A DNA stretch of 47,929 bases from an uncultured Oscillospiraceae bacterium (GCA_947625965.1 CANQQO010000006.1:1-47929); one strand, 5' to 3'; counted from the stretch's first letter, positions 1 through 10,022 are shown. Translations and numbers: made by a program. The notes: a model not told the origin generated them from the letters alone.

Positions 1-2
1 CC

Positions 3-530
3 ATCGAGTGCATCGACAAGCTGCGGGACACCATGCAGTCCCACGAGCGCTGCTCCGTGGTGGAGGTCATGGGCCGGAACGCCGGGTACCTGGCCTTGTA
101 CGTGGGCCTGGCGGTGGGCGCCACGGCGGTGCTGGTTCCAGAGGAGCCCATCGATTTTGAGCGGGACGTGATCGAGAAGATCCGTCAGGCCCGGTTCAAC
201 GGCTTCACCCACTACATGATCGTGGTGGCGGAGGGGGCCGGCTCCGCGGCGGACATCGCCAAGCAGATCAAGGAGACCATCGACCTGGACCCCCGGGTGA
301 CGGTGCTGGGCCACATCCAGCGGGGCGGCACCCCCACCGGCCGGGATCGGGTCAACGCCACCAAGATGGGCTATCTGGCGGTGGAGCTGCTGAACCAGGG
401 CAAGACCAACCGAATCGTCTGCACCAAAGACGGCGGCTATCTGGACGTGGACATCGACGAGGCGCTGTCCATGAAGAAGGGCATCCAGCGGATGGAAGAA
501 GACGTTCTGGCGGCCATGACCGGCTTCTGA
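3..530 (+). CDS. pfkA: ATP-dependent 6-phosphofructokinase, C-terminal part (5' end outside window)
   Basis: Reading frame is open from the window start (IECIDKLRDTMQSHERCSVVEVMGRNAGYLAL); VLGHIQRGGTPTGRDR motif of PfkA. Confidence 0.93.
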   Translation: MECIDKLRDTMQSHERCSVVEVMGRNAGYLALYVGLAVGATAVLVPEEPIDFERDVIEKIRQARFNGFTHYMIVVAEGAGSAADIAKQIKETIDLDPRVTVLGHIQRGGTPTGRDRVNATKMGYLAVELLNQGKTNRIVCTKDGGYLDVDIDEALSMKKGIQRMEEDVLAAMTGF

Positions 531-544
531 GAACACACCGCAAG

Positions 545-577
545 TAAAGAGGCGCGGGATTCCCCGTGCCTCTTTTA
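545..577. terminator. Probable bidirectional rho-independent terminator between convergent genes
   Basis: AAAGAGGC...GCCTCTTT inverted repeat with T/A-rich flanks between pfkA and the 575-907 minus-strand ORF. Confidence 0.7.
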
Positions 578-907
578 CTTTTCCTCCTGGTGGGGATACC
601 GGTATGTCACCGTTTTGCCCGTGGCCTGGGCGTAGGCGATTTCCGACGCGGTGCTTTTCCCAATATAATCCCCCGGATTGATCACACAGATCCCATCGGA
701 CAGGTCTATTTTCCGCTTATGCATATCGTCCAGCATTTCCTTGACCTGGGGCGTTACTTCCCTGCCGTGCTTATGGTCGGCATGACCGAACAGGCCCACG
801 GAAAGCACGATTTTCCCTGCCAGCGTCAACTCCTCCTGGGCTTCCAGAAATTCCTTCTTGAACCGTGTGCTGCCGCACAGCGTGATAACCTGGTACTCCC
901 CGATCAT
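575..907 (-). CDS. Small nucleoside 2-deoxyribosyltransferase-like / DUF4406-like protein
   Basis: 110 aa; ITLCGSTRFKKEF N-terminus and DGICVINPGDYIGKSTASEIAYA pattern. Confidence 0.6.
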   Translation of the reverse strand: MIGEYQVITLCGSTRFKKEFLEAQEELTLAGKIVLSVGLFGHADHKHGREVTPQVKEMLDDMHKRKIDLSDGICVINPGDYIGKSTASEIAYAQATGKTVTYRYPHQEEK

Positions 908-1563
908 TTTACGGTCCTGCCAGAGGCCAATTCAAAATGGTATTTGACGATCCCCAGATCTACGTTGACAAAAGGTCCGGCGGCGCTGGCCTTCAGGTGC
1001 GCCTCCCCGTTTTCGTCCAGAGTGAAGCGGAATTTCTGCTGATTCACGGCGGTGGGGGCCAGCAGTGCCGCTTCGACGCCCTTCTGAAACCAGTCCGGGG
1101 CCTCCCCTTTCAGCTCCGTCACCTGCTGGAACGTCTTACTCTTCCGGGGCTTGCCCTGGGTGGCGCCGTAACCAACCGCGATGGTCAGCACCAGCCTCTC
1201 CCCTTCCCCGATCTGGGCCCAGACCTGCTTGGCCCGGAAAATGCCCGCCCAGCAGGTATTCAGTCCCAGCGTCTGGGCATAGAGAACCAGCTTTTCCCCG
1301 TAATAGCCGCATTTTTCCTCCAGCTTGGGCCCCTCGGGACCCACCAGAGCGAAATAGCTGGGCACATTCCGCCAGCCGGAGAGGCGGGAAATGGGGCTGC
1401 CGTAGACCCCGTCCGCCTCCTCCATGAGCTGGATGTGGAGCCCGGACTCCCCATTGATCTGGCCTACCTTCTCCCGGAGTTTTTTCAGCGTCTCCGGGGC
1501 GATGGGCTTGTCCAGATAGCCCCGCACCGAATGTCGGGCCTGGATCGCCTCCAATTCCGTCAT
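904..1563 (-). CDS. Nitroreductase family protein
   Basis: MTELEAIQARHSVRGYLDKPI N-terminus, typical nitroreductase RHSVR motif; 4-bp overlap with downstream ORF. Confidence 0.85.
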   Translation of the reverse strand: MTELEAIQARHSVRGYLDKPIAPETLKKLREKVGQINGESGLHIQLMEEADGVYGSPISRLSGWRNVPSYFALVGPEGPKLEEKCGYYGEKLVLYAQTLGLNTCWAGIFRAKQVWAQIGEGERLVLTIAVGYGATQGKPRKSKTFQQVTELKGEAPDWFQKGVEAALLAPTAVNQQKFRFTLDENGEAHLKASAAGPFVNVDLGIVKYHFELASGRTVK

Positions 1564-1635
1564 GACCGTATGCCTCCTTTTCCTTTTTGTTTTCATTATA
1601 GCACATTTTTTCCCCTTGTCCACTCCCCTGTCATG

Positions 1636-1672
1636 AAAAAAGACATCCCCCGCCGCAGGGGATGTCTTTTTT
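1636..1672 (-). terminator. Rho-independent terminator downstream of xerD-like gene
   Basis: Perfect 15-bp stem AAAAAAGACATCCCC / GGGGATGTCTTTTTT with 7-nt loop. Confidence 0.88.
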
Positions 1673-1725
1673 CGGTGAAAAATACACCGGCTCAGAGGGT
1701 CGTGGGAACCACCCTCCGGCGGGAA

Positions 1726-2610
1726 TCAGGCTTTGGGATGAAATTTTTCGTAGGCGGTCTTCAATTTCTGATTGATCATGTGGGTATAGACCTGGGTGGA
1801 GGAAATGTCGCTGTGACCCATGAGCTCCCGGACGGAGCCCAGGTCCGCGCCGTTTTCCAGCAGATGGACCGCGAAGCTGTGCCGCAGGGTGTGGGGGGTG
1901 ATCTCCTTGTCAATGTGGGCGGTGGCCTGGTAGTGCTTGAGGATCTTCCAGAAGCCCTGCCGGCTCATCCGCACCCCGCTGACGTTGACGAAGAGCGCCT
2001 GCTCCTCGGGAGAGGCCAGCATTCCGCCCCGGATCTCCCGCATATACACCGACAGCGCCTTGAGGGCCTGGGGGTACAGGGGGATCGCGCGGCTCTTCTT
2101 GCCGTTGGAGCACTTGACGACGCCCTGGTCCAGATTCACATCGTCCACGTCCAGATCGATGAGCTCCGTTACCCGCATACCGGTGGCGTACATCACCTCC
2201 AGCATGGCCTTGTCCCGGTAGCCCTTGGGGTCCACGCAGACAGGCTGGGCCAGGAGCAGCTCGATTTCCCGGCCGGTGAGGATCTGGGGCAGCTTCTTCT
2301 CCCCCCGGTCCACCTTGATGTCGGTCACCGGCGTCTTTTCCAGGAAGCCGGAGGAAACCAGATAGGCATAGAAATTCCGAAGACTGGCCAGGCACCGGGA
2401 GACGGTCGCCGCGGAACGGCCATCCGACTCCAGATAGGACAGGTAATCGCTGATATTCAGTTGCTGCGCGTCCACCACATCCATCTCCTCCGTATCCTGG
2501 AGCCACCGGCTGAACTGCCGGATGTCCCGCAGATAGGATGCCACGGTGTTGGCCGACGCCTGCTTCACCTTGGTCAGGTAATTTTCATAGGCGTGAATCA
2601 GATCCAACAT
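1726..2610 (-). CDS. xerD: Site-specific tyrosine recombinase XerC/XerD family
   Basis: Catalytic motifs ATGMRVTEL, HTLRHSFAVHLL, LMGHSDISSTQVYTH; start chosen at MLDLIHAYENYL. Confidence 0.85.
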   Translation of the reverse strand: MLDLIHAYENYLTKVKQASANTVASYLRDIRQFSRWLQDTEEMDVVDAQQLNISDYLSYLESDGRSAATVSRCLASLRNFYAYLVSSGFLEKTPVTDIKVDRGEKKLPQILTGREIELLLAQPVCVDPKGYRDKAMLEVMYATGMRVTELIDLDVDDVNLDQGVVKCSNGKKSRAIPLYPQALKALSVYMREIRGGMLASPEEQALFVNVSGVRMSRQGFWKILKHYQATAHIDKEITPHTLRHSFAVHLLENGADLGSVRELMGHSDISSTQVYTHMINQKLKTAYEKFHPKA

Positions 2611-2641
2611 GAATTTTGCGTACCTTTCCTGAGAAATCTTT

Positions 2642-3157
2642 TTATAGGAGCGACGCCAGAAACGGCGAGATCGCACAGTAGTCCAGCCAGGCAGCCGTCA
2701 GGGCCAGGACGGCGCAGACAGCCAGATCCCGCCAGAGGGTCTGCCGGCCCAGGAGCCGGCGGATACAGAACCAGCACAGCAGGGGCAGACACACCCAATC
2801 CGTAAAAAGAAACAGCAGTCTAGCCAGCCAGCCGGCGGAGCCAAAGGCCGCGCCCAGGGCGGCGCCCAGCAGGCCGAAGCAGAAGCCCTTCCCCAGGCAC
2901 ACCAGGATCGCCAGCCCTTCCAGCTCCAGGGCGGCGGCCGCCGCCGTCAAGAGGAATGGAAGGAGGGCCATTGTGGCAAGGGCCAGAGGGGCAGCCGGGG
3001 ATCGGGCCCCAATGGGCAGCAGCGCCAGGCCCTCCCGAGGCAGAAGCCCCGAGGCCTGAACGCCTGTCCCGAGGCCGAAAGCCAGGGAAAACGCAAGAAG
3101 CACAATGCAAGTCCTGCGCCGCGCGGGCGGGGTGAGGGAGATCGATAGACTGTTCAT
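2642..3157 (-). CDS. Membrane protein, probable stage II sporulation protein M-like
   Basis: 171 aa multi-TM protein immediately upstream of xerD, the position of spoIIM in Bacillus/Clostridia; family assignment weak from sequence alone. Confidence 0.5.
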   Translation of the reverse strand: MNSLSISLTPPARRRTCIVLLAFSLAFGLGTGVQASGLLPREGLALLPIGARSPAAPLALATMALLPFLLTAAAAALELEGLAILVCLGKGFCFGLLGAALGAAFGSAGWLARLLFLFTDWVCLPLLCWFCIRRLLGRQTLWRDLAVCAVLALTAAWLDYCAISPFLASLL

Positions 3158-3480
3158 GCCGCTTTCTCCTTTCCATGGGAGTCTCCAAATTTATAAATTG
3201 GGAGCACAGCGGCCTGGAAGCTAAGATTATGGGGGACTTGTCCCCTGTTTCCCTTCGCAAGGATACTATACTCCAAAATCAACACAATTTCAAGCCCCTT
3301 TTGGGTATTTTTACGATTTTTGTAAATTATGACTATTTTTATGTCAACATCATTATGTCAACTCACGCAACCAACCCGAAATTTAGTTTTACCATTTTCA
3401 ATTATTTTCCAAGATATGGGGATGCCTACCGGATCTTGGCACTAAATATTGTTTTTGCAAGGAATCCTGCATACAAGAAT

Positions 3481-3507
3481 TAGTGGGTAAATTTTATTTA
3501 CCCACTA
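3481..3507. repeat. Perfect 11-bp inverted repeat (hairpin or operator)
   Basis: TAGTGGGTAAA-TTTTA-TTTACCCACTA. Confidence 0.75.
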
Positions 3508-3523
3508 TGGCAATTTGTACAAC

Positions 3524-3955
3524 TTAACGAGAAGTTATGTGCCGCCGGCGCCCTTTCGGACCTGCGGAGCCCTTCAAACCCAGGAGAACCCCCAGGCTCC
3601 CTCCCAGCACCACCAGAGCCGTCACGCCCAGGCCCTGATACCGCCCGTCGAAGAGCAGCGCGGTCATCCCCAGCAGAAGCAGGTAGTACCCCAGCCCCGC
3701 CAACAGACACACCGCCATGCGCTGATGGCCCACCAGCGCGGACGCCGTCCAGGCCCCCGCCGCCGACGACAGCAGCAGGACCGCCGCGCAGCCGTAACCC
3801 ATGGTCGATTCCGCCAGCCGCTCCCCGGCGATGAGCCAGGCCAAGACCCCGGCTCCCGCCAGGGTCACCAGCAGCGCGGTCCCCATTCCCAGGGCCACCC
3901 CGGCGGGCAGGCCCATCTGTTTTCCCGTGACACGTTGTTTTCCACCCATGTCCAT
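3524..3955 (-). CDS. TIGR04086-like multi-TM membrane protein
   Basis: 143 aa, four hydrophobic segments, basic C-terminus. Confidence 0.55.
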   Translation of the reverse strand: MDMGGKQRVTGKQMGLPAGVALGMGTALLVTLAGAGVLAWLIAGERLAESTMGYGCAAVLLLSSAAGAWTASALVGHQRMAVCLLAGLGYYLLLLGMTALLFDGRYQGLGVTALVVLGGSLGVLLGLKGSAGPKGRRRHITSR

Positions 3956-4117
3956 GCCCCCTTCCCTACACCCTATTCACCCGGGGACAAAATATGAATA
4001 ACGGAGCGCCGCCCAAAAGGGCCGCCCCGAAGGGCGGCGCCGAGGATTTGGAACCTATGCGGAGAACGGCCTCTATCGTCTCAAAATACTATGGAGTGCT
4101 GTCGATTTGAGAGAATA

Positions 4118-4161
4118 GCAAAAAACGGCTGAAATCAGGTAGATTCCTGATTCCAGCCGTT
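4118..4161 (-). terminator. Rho-independent terminator downstream of 4234-4671 gene
   Basis: AACGGCTG...CAGCCGTT stem plus inner ATCAGG/CCTGAT; T-run on minus strand. Confidence 0.78.
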
Positions 4162-4233
4162 CTTTTAACTGATTTAGAAGCACGCTTTGAAAAATGAGAA
4201 TTCCGAATTTTCGGCGCGGCCTTCGCTTTTCGG

Positions 4234-4671
4234 CTACCGGCCGGTGACCGCCTCCCAGACCGTTTTCCCCATGCAGATGAGGGCGTTGGCCAGCATTGCC
4301 CCCAGGATCCCACAGACCTCGGTACCGCAGAGCTGGATCACCGCTGTGGCGCACAGATAGATAACGCTGCTGACTGCGTCGTATTTCGCCGGGAGCCCGC
4401 CGCAGATCGACGCGGCGATCTCTCCCAAGATCAAACCGATCAGCATCAGCACAAATGGCAGCATCACCAGAATGAACTGCTCCACATTTCGCCAGAGGAT
4501 CAACTGAATGGCAAAGGCGTAGAGAAGCACGATCAGCTCAATATTAAACGTCCGCCCCAGAAAGATCCGGGACAGCGCCATGGCGATCATGGGCAGCACG
4601 GTATATAGCAGCACGATCACCCAACCGGACAGGACCGGCCGGCGGTCGGTGATCTCTCTCAGGAAGCGCAC
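4234..4671 (-). CDS. Hypothetical multi-TM membrane protein
   Basis: 145 aa hydrophobic ORF, coding-like, no family recognised. Confidence 0.55.
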   Translation of the reverse strand: MRFLREITDRRPVLSGWVIVLLYTVLPMIAMALSRIFLGRTFNIELIVLLYAFAIQLILWRNVEQFILVMLPFVLMLIGLILGEIAASICGGLPAKYDAVSSVIYLCATAVIQLCGTEVCGILGAMLANALICMGKTVWEAVTGR

Positions 4672-4740
4672 TTCTCCCCTCCCCTTTCGGACGGGCCGCG
4701 TCCGTGCGGCCCTGCCGCACGGACGCGGGTCACGGAAAAG

Positions 4741-6438
4741 TTACTTGGACATCTGGGCCACCATAGCGTCCAGGAGGGCCTGAGCGTCGGCCTTGGTCTG
4801 GCCCACGGCGGTGTAGTAGAACTTGACCTTGGGCTCCGTGCCGGAGGGACGGGCAATGACGCTTCCTTTGCCGTCCAGCAGGAACTCCAGCACATTGGAT
4901 TTGGGCAGGGCGATGGCCGTGACGGTGCCATTTTCCAGGTCCTTGGCCTCGCTGGACCGGTAGTCCCGGACGCCGGTGACCTTCGCGCCGCCGATGGAGG
5001 CGGGGATATCGGCCCGGAGATCGGCCATGAGCTTGGCGGCCTTCTTCATGGCGTCCGCGCCGGTCAGGGCGATGCTCTGAACGTAGGCCAGGTAATAGCC
5101 GTACTTGGCATAGAGGTCCTCCATGGCGTTCAGGATGGACTTGCCCTCCTTCTTCAAGGAAGCGGCCAGCTCGCAGGTCAGAAGGGATGCCACCATGGCG
5201 TCCTTATCCCGGGCGTAGGTACCCTTTAAGTAGCCGCAGCTCTCCTCAAAGCCGAAGAGGAATTTCTTCTCCTCTCCCCTGCCCTCCAGCTCCAGGATCT
5301 CGCCGCCGATGTACTTGAAGCCGGTGAGGACCGTCTTCATGGTCACGCCGTAGTTGGCGGCGATCTTGTCCGCCAGGGGGGAGGATACAATGCTCCTCAC
5401 GGCCTCGGCGCCCTCGGGGATGGTGCCCTTGGCGGTGCGGGCCTTGAGAATGTAGTCCAGCAGGAGGCAGCCCAGCTCGTTGCCGCTGAGCTTCTGAAAG
5501 CCGCCCTTGCCGTCGGGGACGGCGATGGCCAGCCGGTCGGCGTCGGGGTCGGTGCCCAAAATCACGTCGCAGGGGGCGTCCTGGGCCACCTTGTAGCTCT
5601 CGTTCAGAGCCGCGTCGGTCTCCGGGTTGGGGTACTCGCAGGTCTTGAAGTCCCCGTCGGGCTTCTCCTGGCACTTGACCACGGTGATGTTCACACCCAG
5701 GCGGCCCAGGATGGTGCGGACAGGCTCGTTGCCGGTGCCGCACAGGGGGGTGTAGACGATGTTCAGACCGGCGGAACGGAGCATCTCCGGGTCCACGGCC
5801 TCGCCCATGACGGTCTGATAGTACTTCTCCCAGATGTCCTGGCCAATGTAGGAGATCAGGCCCTCGTCCATGTACTCCCGGAAGCTCTTCTTCTCGGGGA
5901 CAAAGTAGGGAATGGTCTCGATCCGCTCCGTCACCACGGCGGCGGGCTCGTCGGTGAGCTGACAGCCGTCGGGGCCGTAGCACTTGACGCCGTTGTAGGC
6001 GCCGGCGTTGTGGCTGGCGGAGATCACGATGCCGCAGCCGCAGCCCAGCTCCCGGACGGCGTAGGACAGCATGGGAGTGGGGGCCAGACGGTCATAGAGC
6101 CAGGCGTGGATGCCGGCCTCGGCAAAGGCGACGGCGCAGACCTCCGCGAAGAGTTGGGAATTGTGCCGGGAGTCGTAGCCGATGGCGGCCCGCTGGGGCA
6201 GATCCGTGGAGGACAGCCAGGCGGCCATGCCCTGGGCGGCCCGGCGGACGGTATAGCGGTTCAGGCGGTTGCTGCCCACGCCCATGAGGCCCCGCATACC
6301 GGCGGTGCCAAACTGCAGGTCCCCGGAGAAAGCGCCCTTGAGCTCCTCGGGGTCGGCCTTCACCGCATTCAGGGACGCCTGAACGTCCTGGGGCAGTCCG
6401 GCGTTCCGCCAAAAATCGTAGTTTTCCAGATAAGTCAT
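4741..6438 (-). CDS. Phosphoglucomutase/phosphomannomutase (alpha-D-phosphohexomutase family)
   Basis: 565 aa; ISASHNAGAYNGVK active-site Ser loop, GTDPDADR metal loop, RPSGTEPKVKFY phosphate loop. Confidence 0.93.
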   Translation of the reverse strand: MTYLENYDFWRNAGLPQDVQASLNAVKADPEELKGAFSGDLQFGTAGMRGLMGVGSNRLNRYTVRRAAQGMAAWLSSTDLPQRAAIGYDSRHNSQLFAEVCAVAFAEAGIHAWLYDRLAPTPMLSYAVRELGCGCGIVISASHNAGAYNGVKCYGPDGCQLTDEPAAVVTERIETIPYFVPEKKSFREYMDEGLISYIGQDIWEKYYQTVMGEAVDPEMLRSAGLNIVYTPLCGTGNEPVRTILGRLGVNITVVKCQEKPDGDFKTCEYPNPETDAALNESYKVAQDAPCDVILGTDPDADRLAIAVPDGKGGFQKLSGNELGCLLLDYILKARTAKGTIPEGAEAVRSIVSSPLADKIAANYGVTMKTVLTGFKYIGGEILELEGRGEEKKFLFGFEESCGYLKGTYARDKDAMVASLLTCELAASLKKEGKSILNAMEDLYAKYGYYLAYVQSIALTGADAMKKAAKLMADLRADIPASIGGAKVTGVRDYRSSEAKDLENGTVTAIALPKSNVLEFLLDGKGSVIARPSGTEPKVKFYYTAVGQTKADAQALLDAMVAQMSK

Positions 6439-6582
6439 TTTGAAAAACCTCCTAAAAAATTATGAGATTTCGCTTGCCAATGAGAATTTGTGGGACCTCT
6501 TGAATGCCATTCAAGTTGTCTTCCCTGGGGGCGCTTTTCGTATCCGCCCAAACGCCGGTGGGAAAGCGCGGACCGGCCGTGC

Positions 6583-7098
6583 TTACGCCGGGTTCTGCTG
6601 CTGGGGCTCCGCAGCCACGGGAGGCCGCTTCTCCTGGGCCTCGATGAGGGCCCGGAACTGGACCCGAGTGTCCCGCACCTGGCCCAGGGACGCCGCGATG
6701 GCCTCTTCGGTCCGGCGAAGGGCGTCGTCCATATATTCATTGCTGGCCCGGCGGAGCTCGGCGATGCGGAGCTGGGTATTATTCACCATCTCCTGGCACT
6801 GGCGGCGGGCCTCCTGGTAGATGTTCTCCTGGGTCACCATCTGACGGGCCTTGGCCTGGGCGTCCTTCAAAATATTCTCCGCCTCTCGCCGTGCCTGGCC
6901 GATGATGTCGTTCCGGGACTCCACAATGGCCCGGGACTCCTTCAGATCCGAGGGCATCTGGGCGATGAGCTCGTCCAGCATATCCAGCACCTTGTCCCGC
7001 TCCAGAACGCACTTATCCGCCGCAAGGGGCACGGAACGGGCGTCCTGCACCATGTCGTAAAGGCTGGTGACGATATCTTCCATATTTTTCTGACTCAT
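6583..7098 (-). CDS. Coiled-coil protein (DivIVA/ATP synthase b-like)
   Basis: 171 aa rich in long charged helices (RREAENILKDAQAKARQMV); 4-bp overlap with coaD. Confidence 0.55.
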   Translation of the reverse strand: MSQKNMEDIVTSLYDMVQDARSVPLAADKCVLERDKVLDMLDELIAQMPSDLKESRAIVESRNDIIGQARREAENILKDAQAKARQMVTQENIYQEARRQCQEMVNNTQLRIAELRRASNEYMDDALRRTEEAIAASLGQVRDTRVQFRALIEAQEKRPPVAAEPQQQNPA

Positions 7099-7598
7099 TG
7101 ACTGTTTCCTCCTTGTCGTATGGTGGCGATACGGTTCTTAAAGTCCGGAATGATCTGCGCGGGCAGAAAATCCGAAAGGTCCACATCATATTCCCCCAGC
7201 TCCTTGACAGTGCTGGAGCTGAGGTAAGTATACTGGTGCTCGGCGGTGAGGAACATAGTGTCCAGCCCCGGATTGATCTTCCGGTTGATCAGGGCCATCT
7301 GGAACTCATATTCAAAATCCGAGCCGGCCCGGAGACCCTTGACAATGACGCAGTTGCCCTTCTCCCGGGCGTACTCCGCCAGCAGGCCGCTGAACGCGTC
7401 CACCTCCACATTGGGCAGGTCCGCCGTGACCCGCCGCAGAAAGTCCACCCGCTCGTCCAGGGTGAACATGGGATTCTTCGCCCCGTTGACCATGACGCAG
7501 ACAATGAGCCGGTCGAAAATGGCCGAGGCCCGGCGGATGATGTTTCGGTGGCCGATGGTGACCGGGTCAAAGCTGCCCGGATAGATGCCTATTTTCAT
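7095..7598 (-). CDS. coaD: Pantetheine-phosphate adenylyltransferase
   Basis: MKIGIYPGSFDPVTIGHRNIIRRA and YTYLSSSTVKEL motifs. Confidence 0.96.
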   Translation of the reverse strand: MKIGIYPGSFDPVTIGHRNIIRRASAIFDRLIVCVMVNGAKNPMFTLDERVDFLRRVTADLPNVEVDAFSGLLAEYAREKGNCVIVKGLRAGSDFEYEFQMALINRKINPGLDTMFLTAEHQYTYLSSSTVKELGEYDVDLSDFLPAQIIPDFKNRIATIRQGGNSQ

Positions 7599-7601
7599 AG
7601 C

Positions 7602-8153
7602 TTACTCCCCCGCTTCCCTTCGGTAGAGGGTCAGCAGTGTTTTTCCGTACCGATAGTCCCTGGAACGCTGAAAACCGGGGATCTGCGCCGGCAGCTCCTT
7701 ACCCAGGGGACGTTCCGCAATTATTATACCACCTGAATACAAAATGTCAATTTCTGTTATTATTTTTATCGCTTTTTCCAAAAAATCTTCCCGGTAAGGC
7801 GGGTCCAAAAAGACGATGTGGAACTTTTCCCGGCAGGCGAGGAGGTATTTTTGATAGTCCCCCCGGATCACTTTGGCCTTTTCGGTCAGGCGGGTCCGGC
7901 GGAGGTTCTCCCGGATGACGCCGCAGGCCTCCTCGCGGGCGTCCACGAAGACAGCGCCGGCCGCGCCCCGGCTCAGAGCCTCGATGCCGAGCTGCCCCGT
8001 ACCGCCAAAGAGGTCCAGGACCCGGCTGCCGGGGAGGTCAAATTGAATGACGCTGAAAAGCGCCTCCTTGACCTTTTCCGCCGTGGGGCGGGTCTCCATG
8101 CCCTTGGGCGTCTTCAAGGTCACGCCCCTGGCGGAGCCTGTGATCACCCGCAT
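7602..8153 (-). CDS. rsmD: 16S rRNA (guanine966-N2)-methyltransferase
   Basis: MRVITGSARG, VLDLFGGTGQLGIEALSRGA, FLDPPY motifs; adjacent to coaD. Confidence 0.94.
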   Translation of the reverse strand: MRVITGSARGVTLKTPKGMETRPTAEKVKEALFSVIQFDLPGSRVLDLFGGTGQLGIEALSRGAAGAVFVDAREEACGVIRENLRRTRLTEKAKVIRGDYQKYLLACREKFHIVFLDPPYREDFLEKAIKIITEIDILYSGGIIIAERPLGKELPAQIPGFQRSRDYRYGKTLLTLYRREAGE

Positions 8154-9974
8154 TTAGGTCGCCTCCTGTGGATGAAAATGTTGATAGACCGCCGCCGCGG
8201 CGTCCTTGGGCAGGAGCCGCTCCAGCTCCGGAACACTGGCCTGGCCCATGGCGGATAGGGACTTGAAGGTCCTGAGAAGCAACTGCTTCCGCTTGGGGCC
8301 CACCCCGGGGATGGCGTCCAGCTCCGAATAGCGCAGGCGCTTGCTGCGAAGCTGCCGGTGATAGGTGATGGCGAAGCGGTGAGTCTCCTCCTGGATGGAG
8401 CCGACCAGGGCGAACACCGCCGGCTCCCGGTCGATGGCGATCTCCCGGCCCTCCGGGGTCACCAGGGCCCGGGTCCGGTGCCGGTCGTCCTTCACCATGC
8501 CGAAGACCGGGAAGGACAGGCCCAGGTCCTCCAGGACCCCCAGGGCCGCCCCCGCGTGGGCCACGCCGCCGTCGATGAGCAGCAGGTCCGGGGCCTGGTC
8601 AAATCCCTTGTCCCCCGCCTGGTAGTGGACGAAGCGGCGGCGGACCACCTGGCGCATGGCGCCGTAGTCGTCCTGCCCTTCCATGTTTTCCAGTTTGAAG
8701 CGTTTGTAGTCACTACGGCGGGGCTTGCCGTCCTCGAAGACCACCATGCTGGCCACCATGTCGGCACCGGAGATGTTGGAAATGTCAAAGGACTCCACCC
8801 GATGGGGCGGGGCCATATTTAACGTCTTGCCCAGAAGGGCCAGAGCGCCGGAGACCTTCTCCTCCCGGCTGGTGACCCGGCGGGCCTCCTCCAGGGCGTT
8901 CTTGTTGGCCAGGTCCATCAGGCGCATATTCTCCCCCCGCTGGGGGACCCGGAGGGTGACCTTTTTGCCGTATTCCTTTTCCAGGAGCTGGGTAAACAGC
9001 TCCCCGTCCTCCACCGGGAAGGGCAGGAGAATGGTCCTGGGAGCCATGCCCCGGGAGAGATAGTACTGCTCCATCAGGCTCTCCACCGCCTTCTCCGCGT
9101 CGTCCGGGACGGGGAAGACCTGATAATCTTTATCCACAAGGTTCCCGCCGGAGACATGGAGGACCGCGAAGCAGGCTTTGGCCTCGGTCTGGCCGTAGCC
9201 CACCACGTCCGTATCCGTGGCCGCGCCGGCGGTGACGGTCTGCTTCTGGCCCAGGGCCTCCACGGCATTTAAGCGGTCCCGGTAGCTGGCCGCCAGTTCA
9301 AATTCCATATCCTCCGCGGCGGAAAGCATCTTGCCCCGCAGGTCCTCCGCCACGGCCTTGTAGTTCCCCAGCAGGAGCTGGCGGGCCTGCTCCATGGTCT
9401 GGCGGTAGATCTCCTGGGTCAGGCCCTCCTGGCACCAGCCGGCGCACTGGTTCATGTGGTAGCGCAGGCAGGGGCGGCTTTTTCCGATGTCCCTGGGGAA
9501 TTTTTTCGCGCAGTCCGGCAGACGGAGGGTCTGGCGGATCGCGTCGATGACGCTCTGGGTCACGCCCCGGCTGCCGTAAGGGCCGTAATACACCGCCCCG
9601 TCCTCCTCCAGGCGGCTGGCAAGGGTGATGGCCGGATAGGGCTCCCGCATATCCAGGCGGATATAGGGATAGCCCTTGTCGTCCTTCAAAAGAATGTTGT
9701 ATTTGGGAAGGTAGCGCTTGATGAGGGAACATTCCAGCACCAGCGCCTCAAATTCCGAGGCGGCCACGATCACGTCGAAGTGGTCGATCCGGCTCACCAT
9801 GAGCCGGGTCTTGGGGGTGTGGGAGGCGGTGTCCTGGAAATACTGGCTCACCCGGTTTTTCAGCTTTTTGGCCTTGCCCACGTAGATGACCTTGTCGGTC
9901 TTGTCCCGCATGATGTAGACCCCCGGGGCGTAGGGCAGGCCCAGCGCCTTCTCCTTCAATTCCTCAAAACACAT
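8154..9974 (-). CDS. uvrC: Excinuclease ABC subunit C
   Basis: GIY-YIG domain (PGVYIMRDKTDKVIYVGKAKKLKNRVSQYF), UvrC C-terminal RNase H-like and HhH regions. Confidence 0.95.
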   Translation of the reverse strand: MCFEELKEKALGLPYAPGVYIMRDKTDKVIYVGKAKKLKNRVSQYFQDTASHTPKTRLMVSRIDHFDVIVAASEFEALVLECSLIKRYLPKYNILLKDDKGYPYIRLDMREPYPAITLASRLEEDGAVYYGPYGSRGVTQSVIDAIRQTLRLPDCAKKFPRDIGKSRPCLRYHMNQCAGWCQEGLTQEIYRQTMEQARQLLLGNYKAVAEDLRGKMLSAAEDMEFELAASYRDRLNAVEALGQKQTVTAGAATDTDVVGYGQTEAKACFAVLHVSGGNLVDKDYQVFPVPDDAEKAVESLMEQYYLSRGMAPRTILLPFPVEDGELFTQLLEKEYGKKVTLRVPQRGENMRLMDLANKNALEEARRVTSREEKVSGALALLGKTLNMAPPHRVESFDISNISGADMVASMVVFEDGKPRRSDYKRFKLENMEGQDDYGAMRQVVRRRFVHYQAGDKGFDQAPDLLLIDGGVAHAGAALGVLEDLGLSFPVFGMVKDDRHRTRALVTPEGREIAIDREPAVFALVGSIQEETHRFAITYHRQLRSKRLRYSELDAIPGVGPKRKQLLLRTFKSLSAMGQASVPELERLLPKDAAAAVYQHFHPQEAT

Positions 9975-9984
9975 GGCGTCCTCC

Positions 9985-10022
9985 AAAAGAGGCCGCCTCA
10001 GCGCCTATGCGCCGAGGCGGCC
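9985..10022 (-). terminator. Terminator-like hairpin between HPr gene and uvrC
   Basis: GGCCGCCTC...GAGGCGGCC stem followed by TCTTTT on the minus strand. Confidence 0.65.

Noticed and set aside
1726-2610. XerD-like recombinase as a mobile-element integrase
   Set aside because: Its context next to a spoIIM-like gene and the absence of flanking repeats or cargo fit a housekeeping Xer recombinase.
937-2805. Long plus-strand ORF (622 aa) antisense to nitroreductase and xerD
   Set aside because: Shadow ORF from high-GC codon bias; the opposite strand encodes recognisable conserved proteins. The same applies to many other long antisense ORFs in the track (e.g. 15560-16780, 22253-23467, 23491-25110, 26524-27921, 28320-30071, 40024-41508, 45413-46813).
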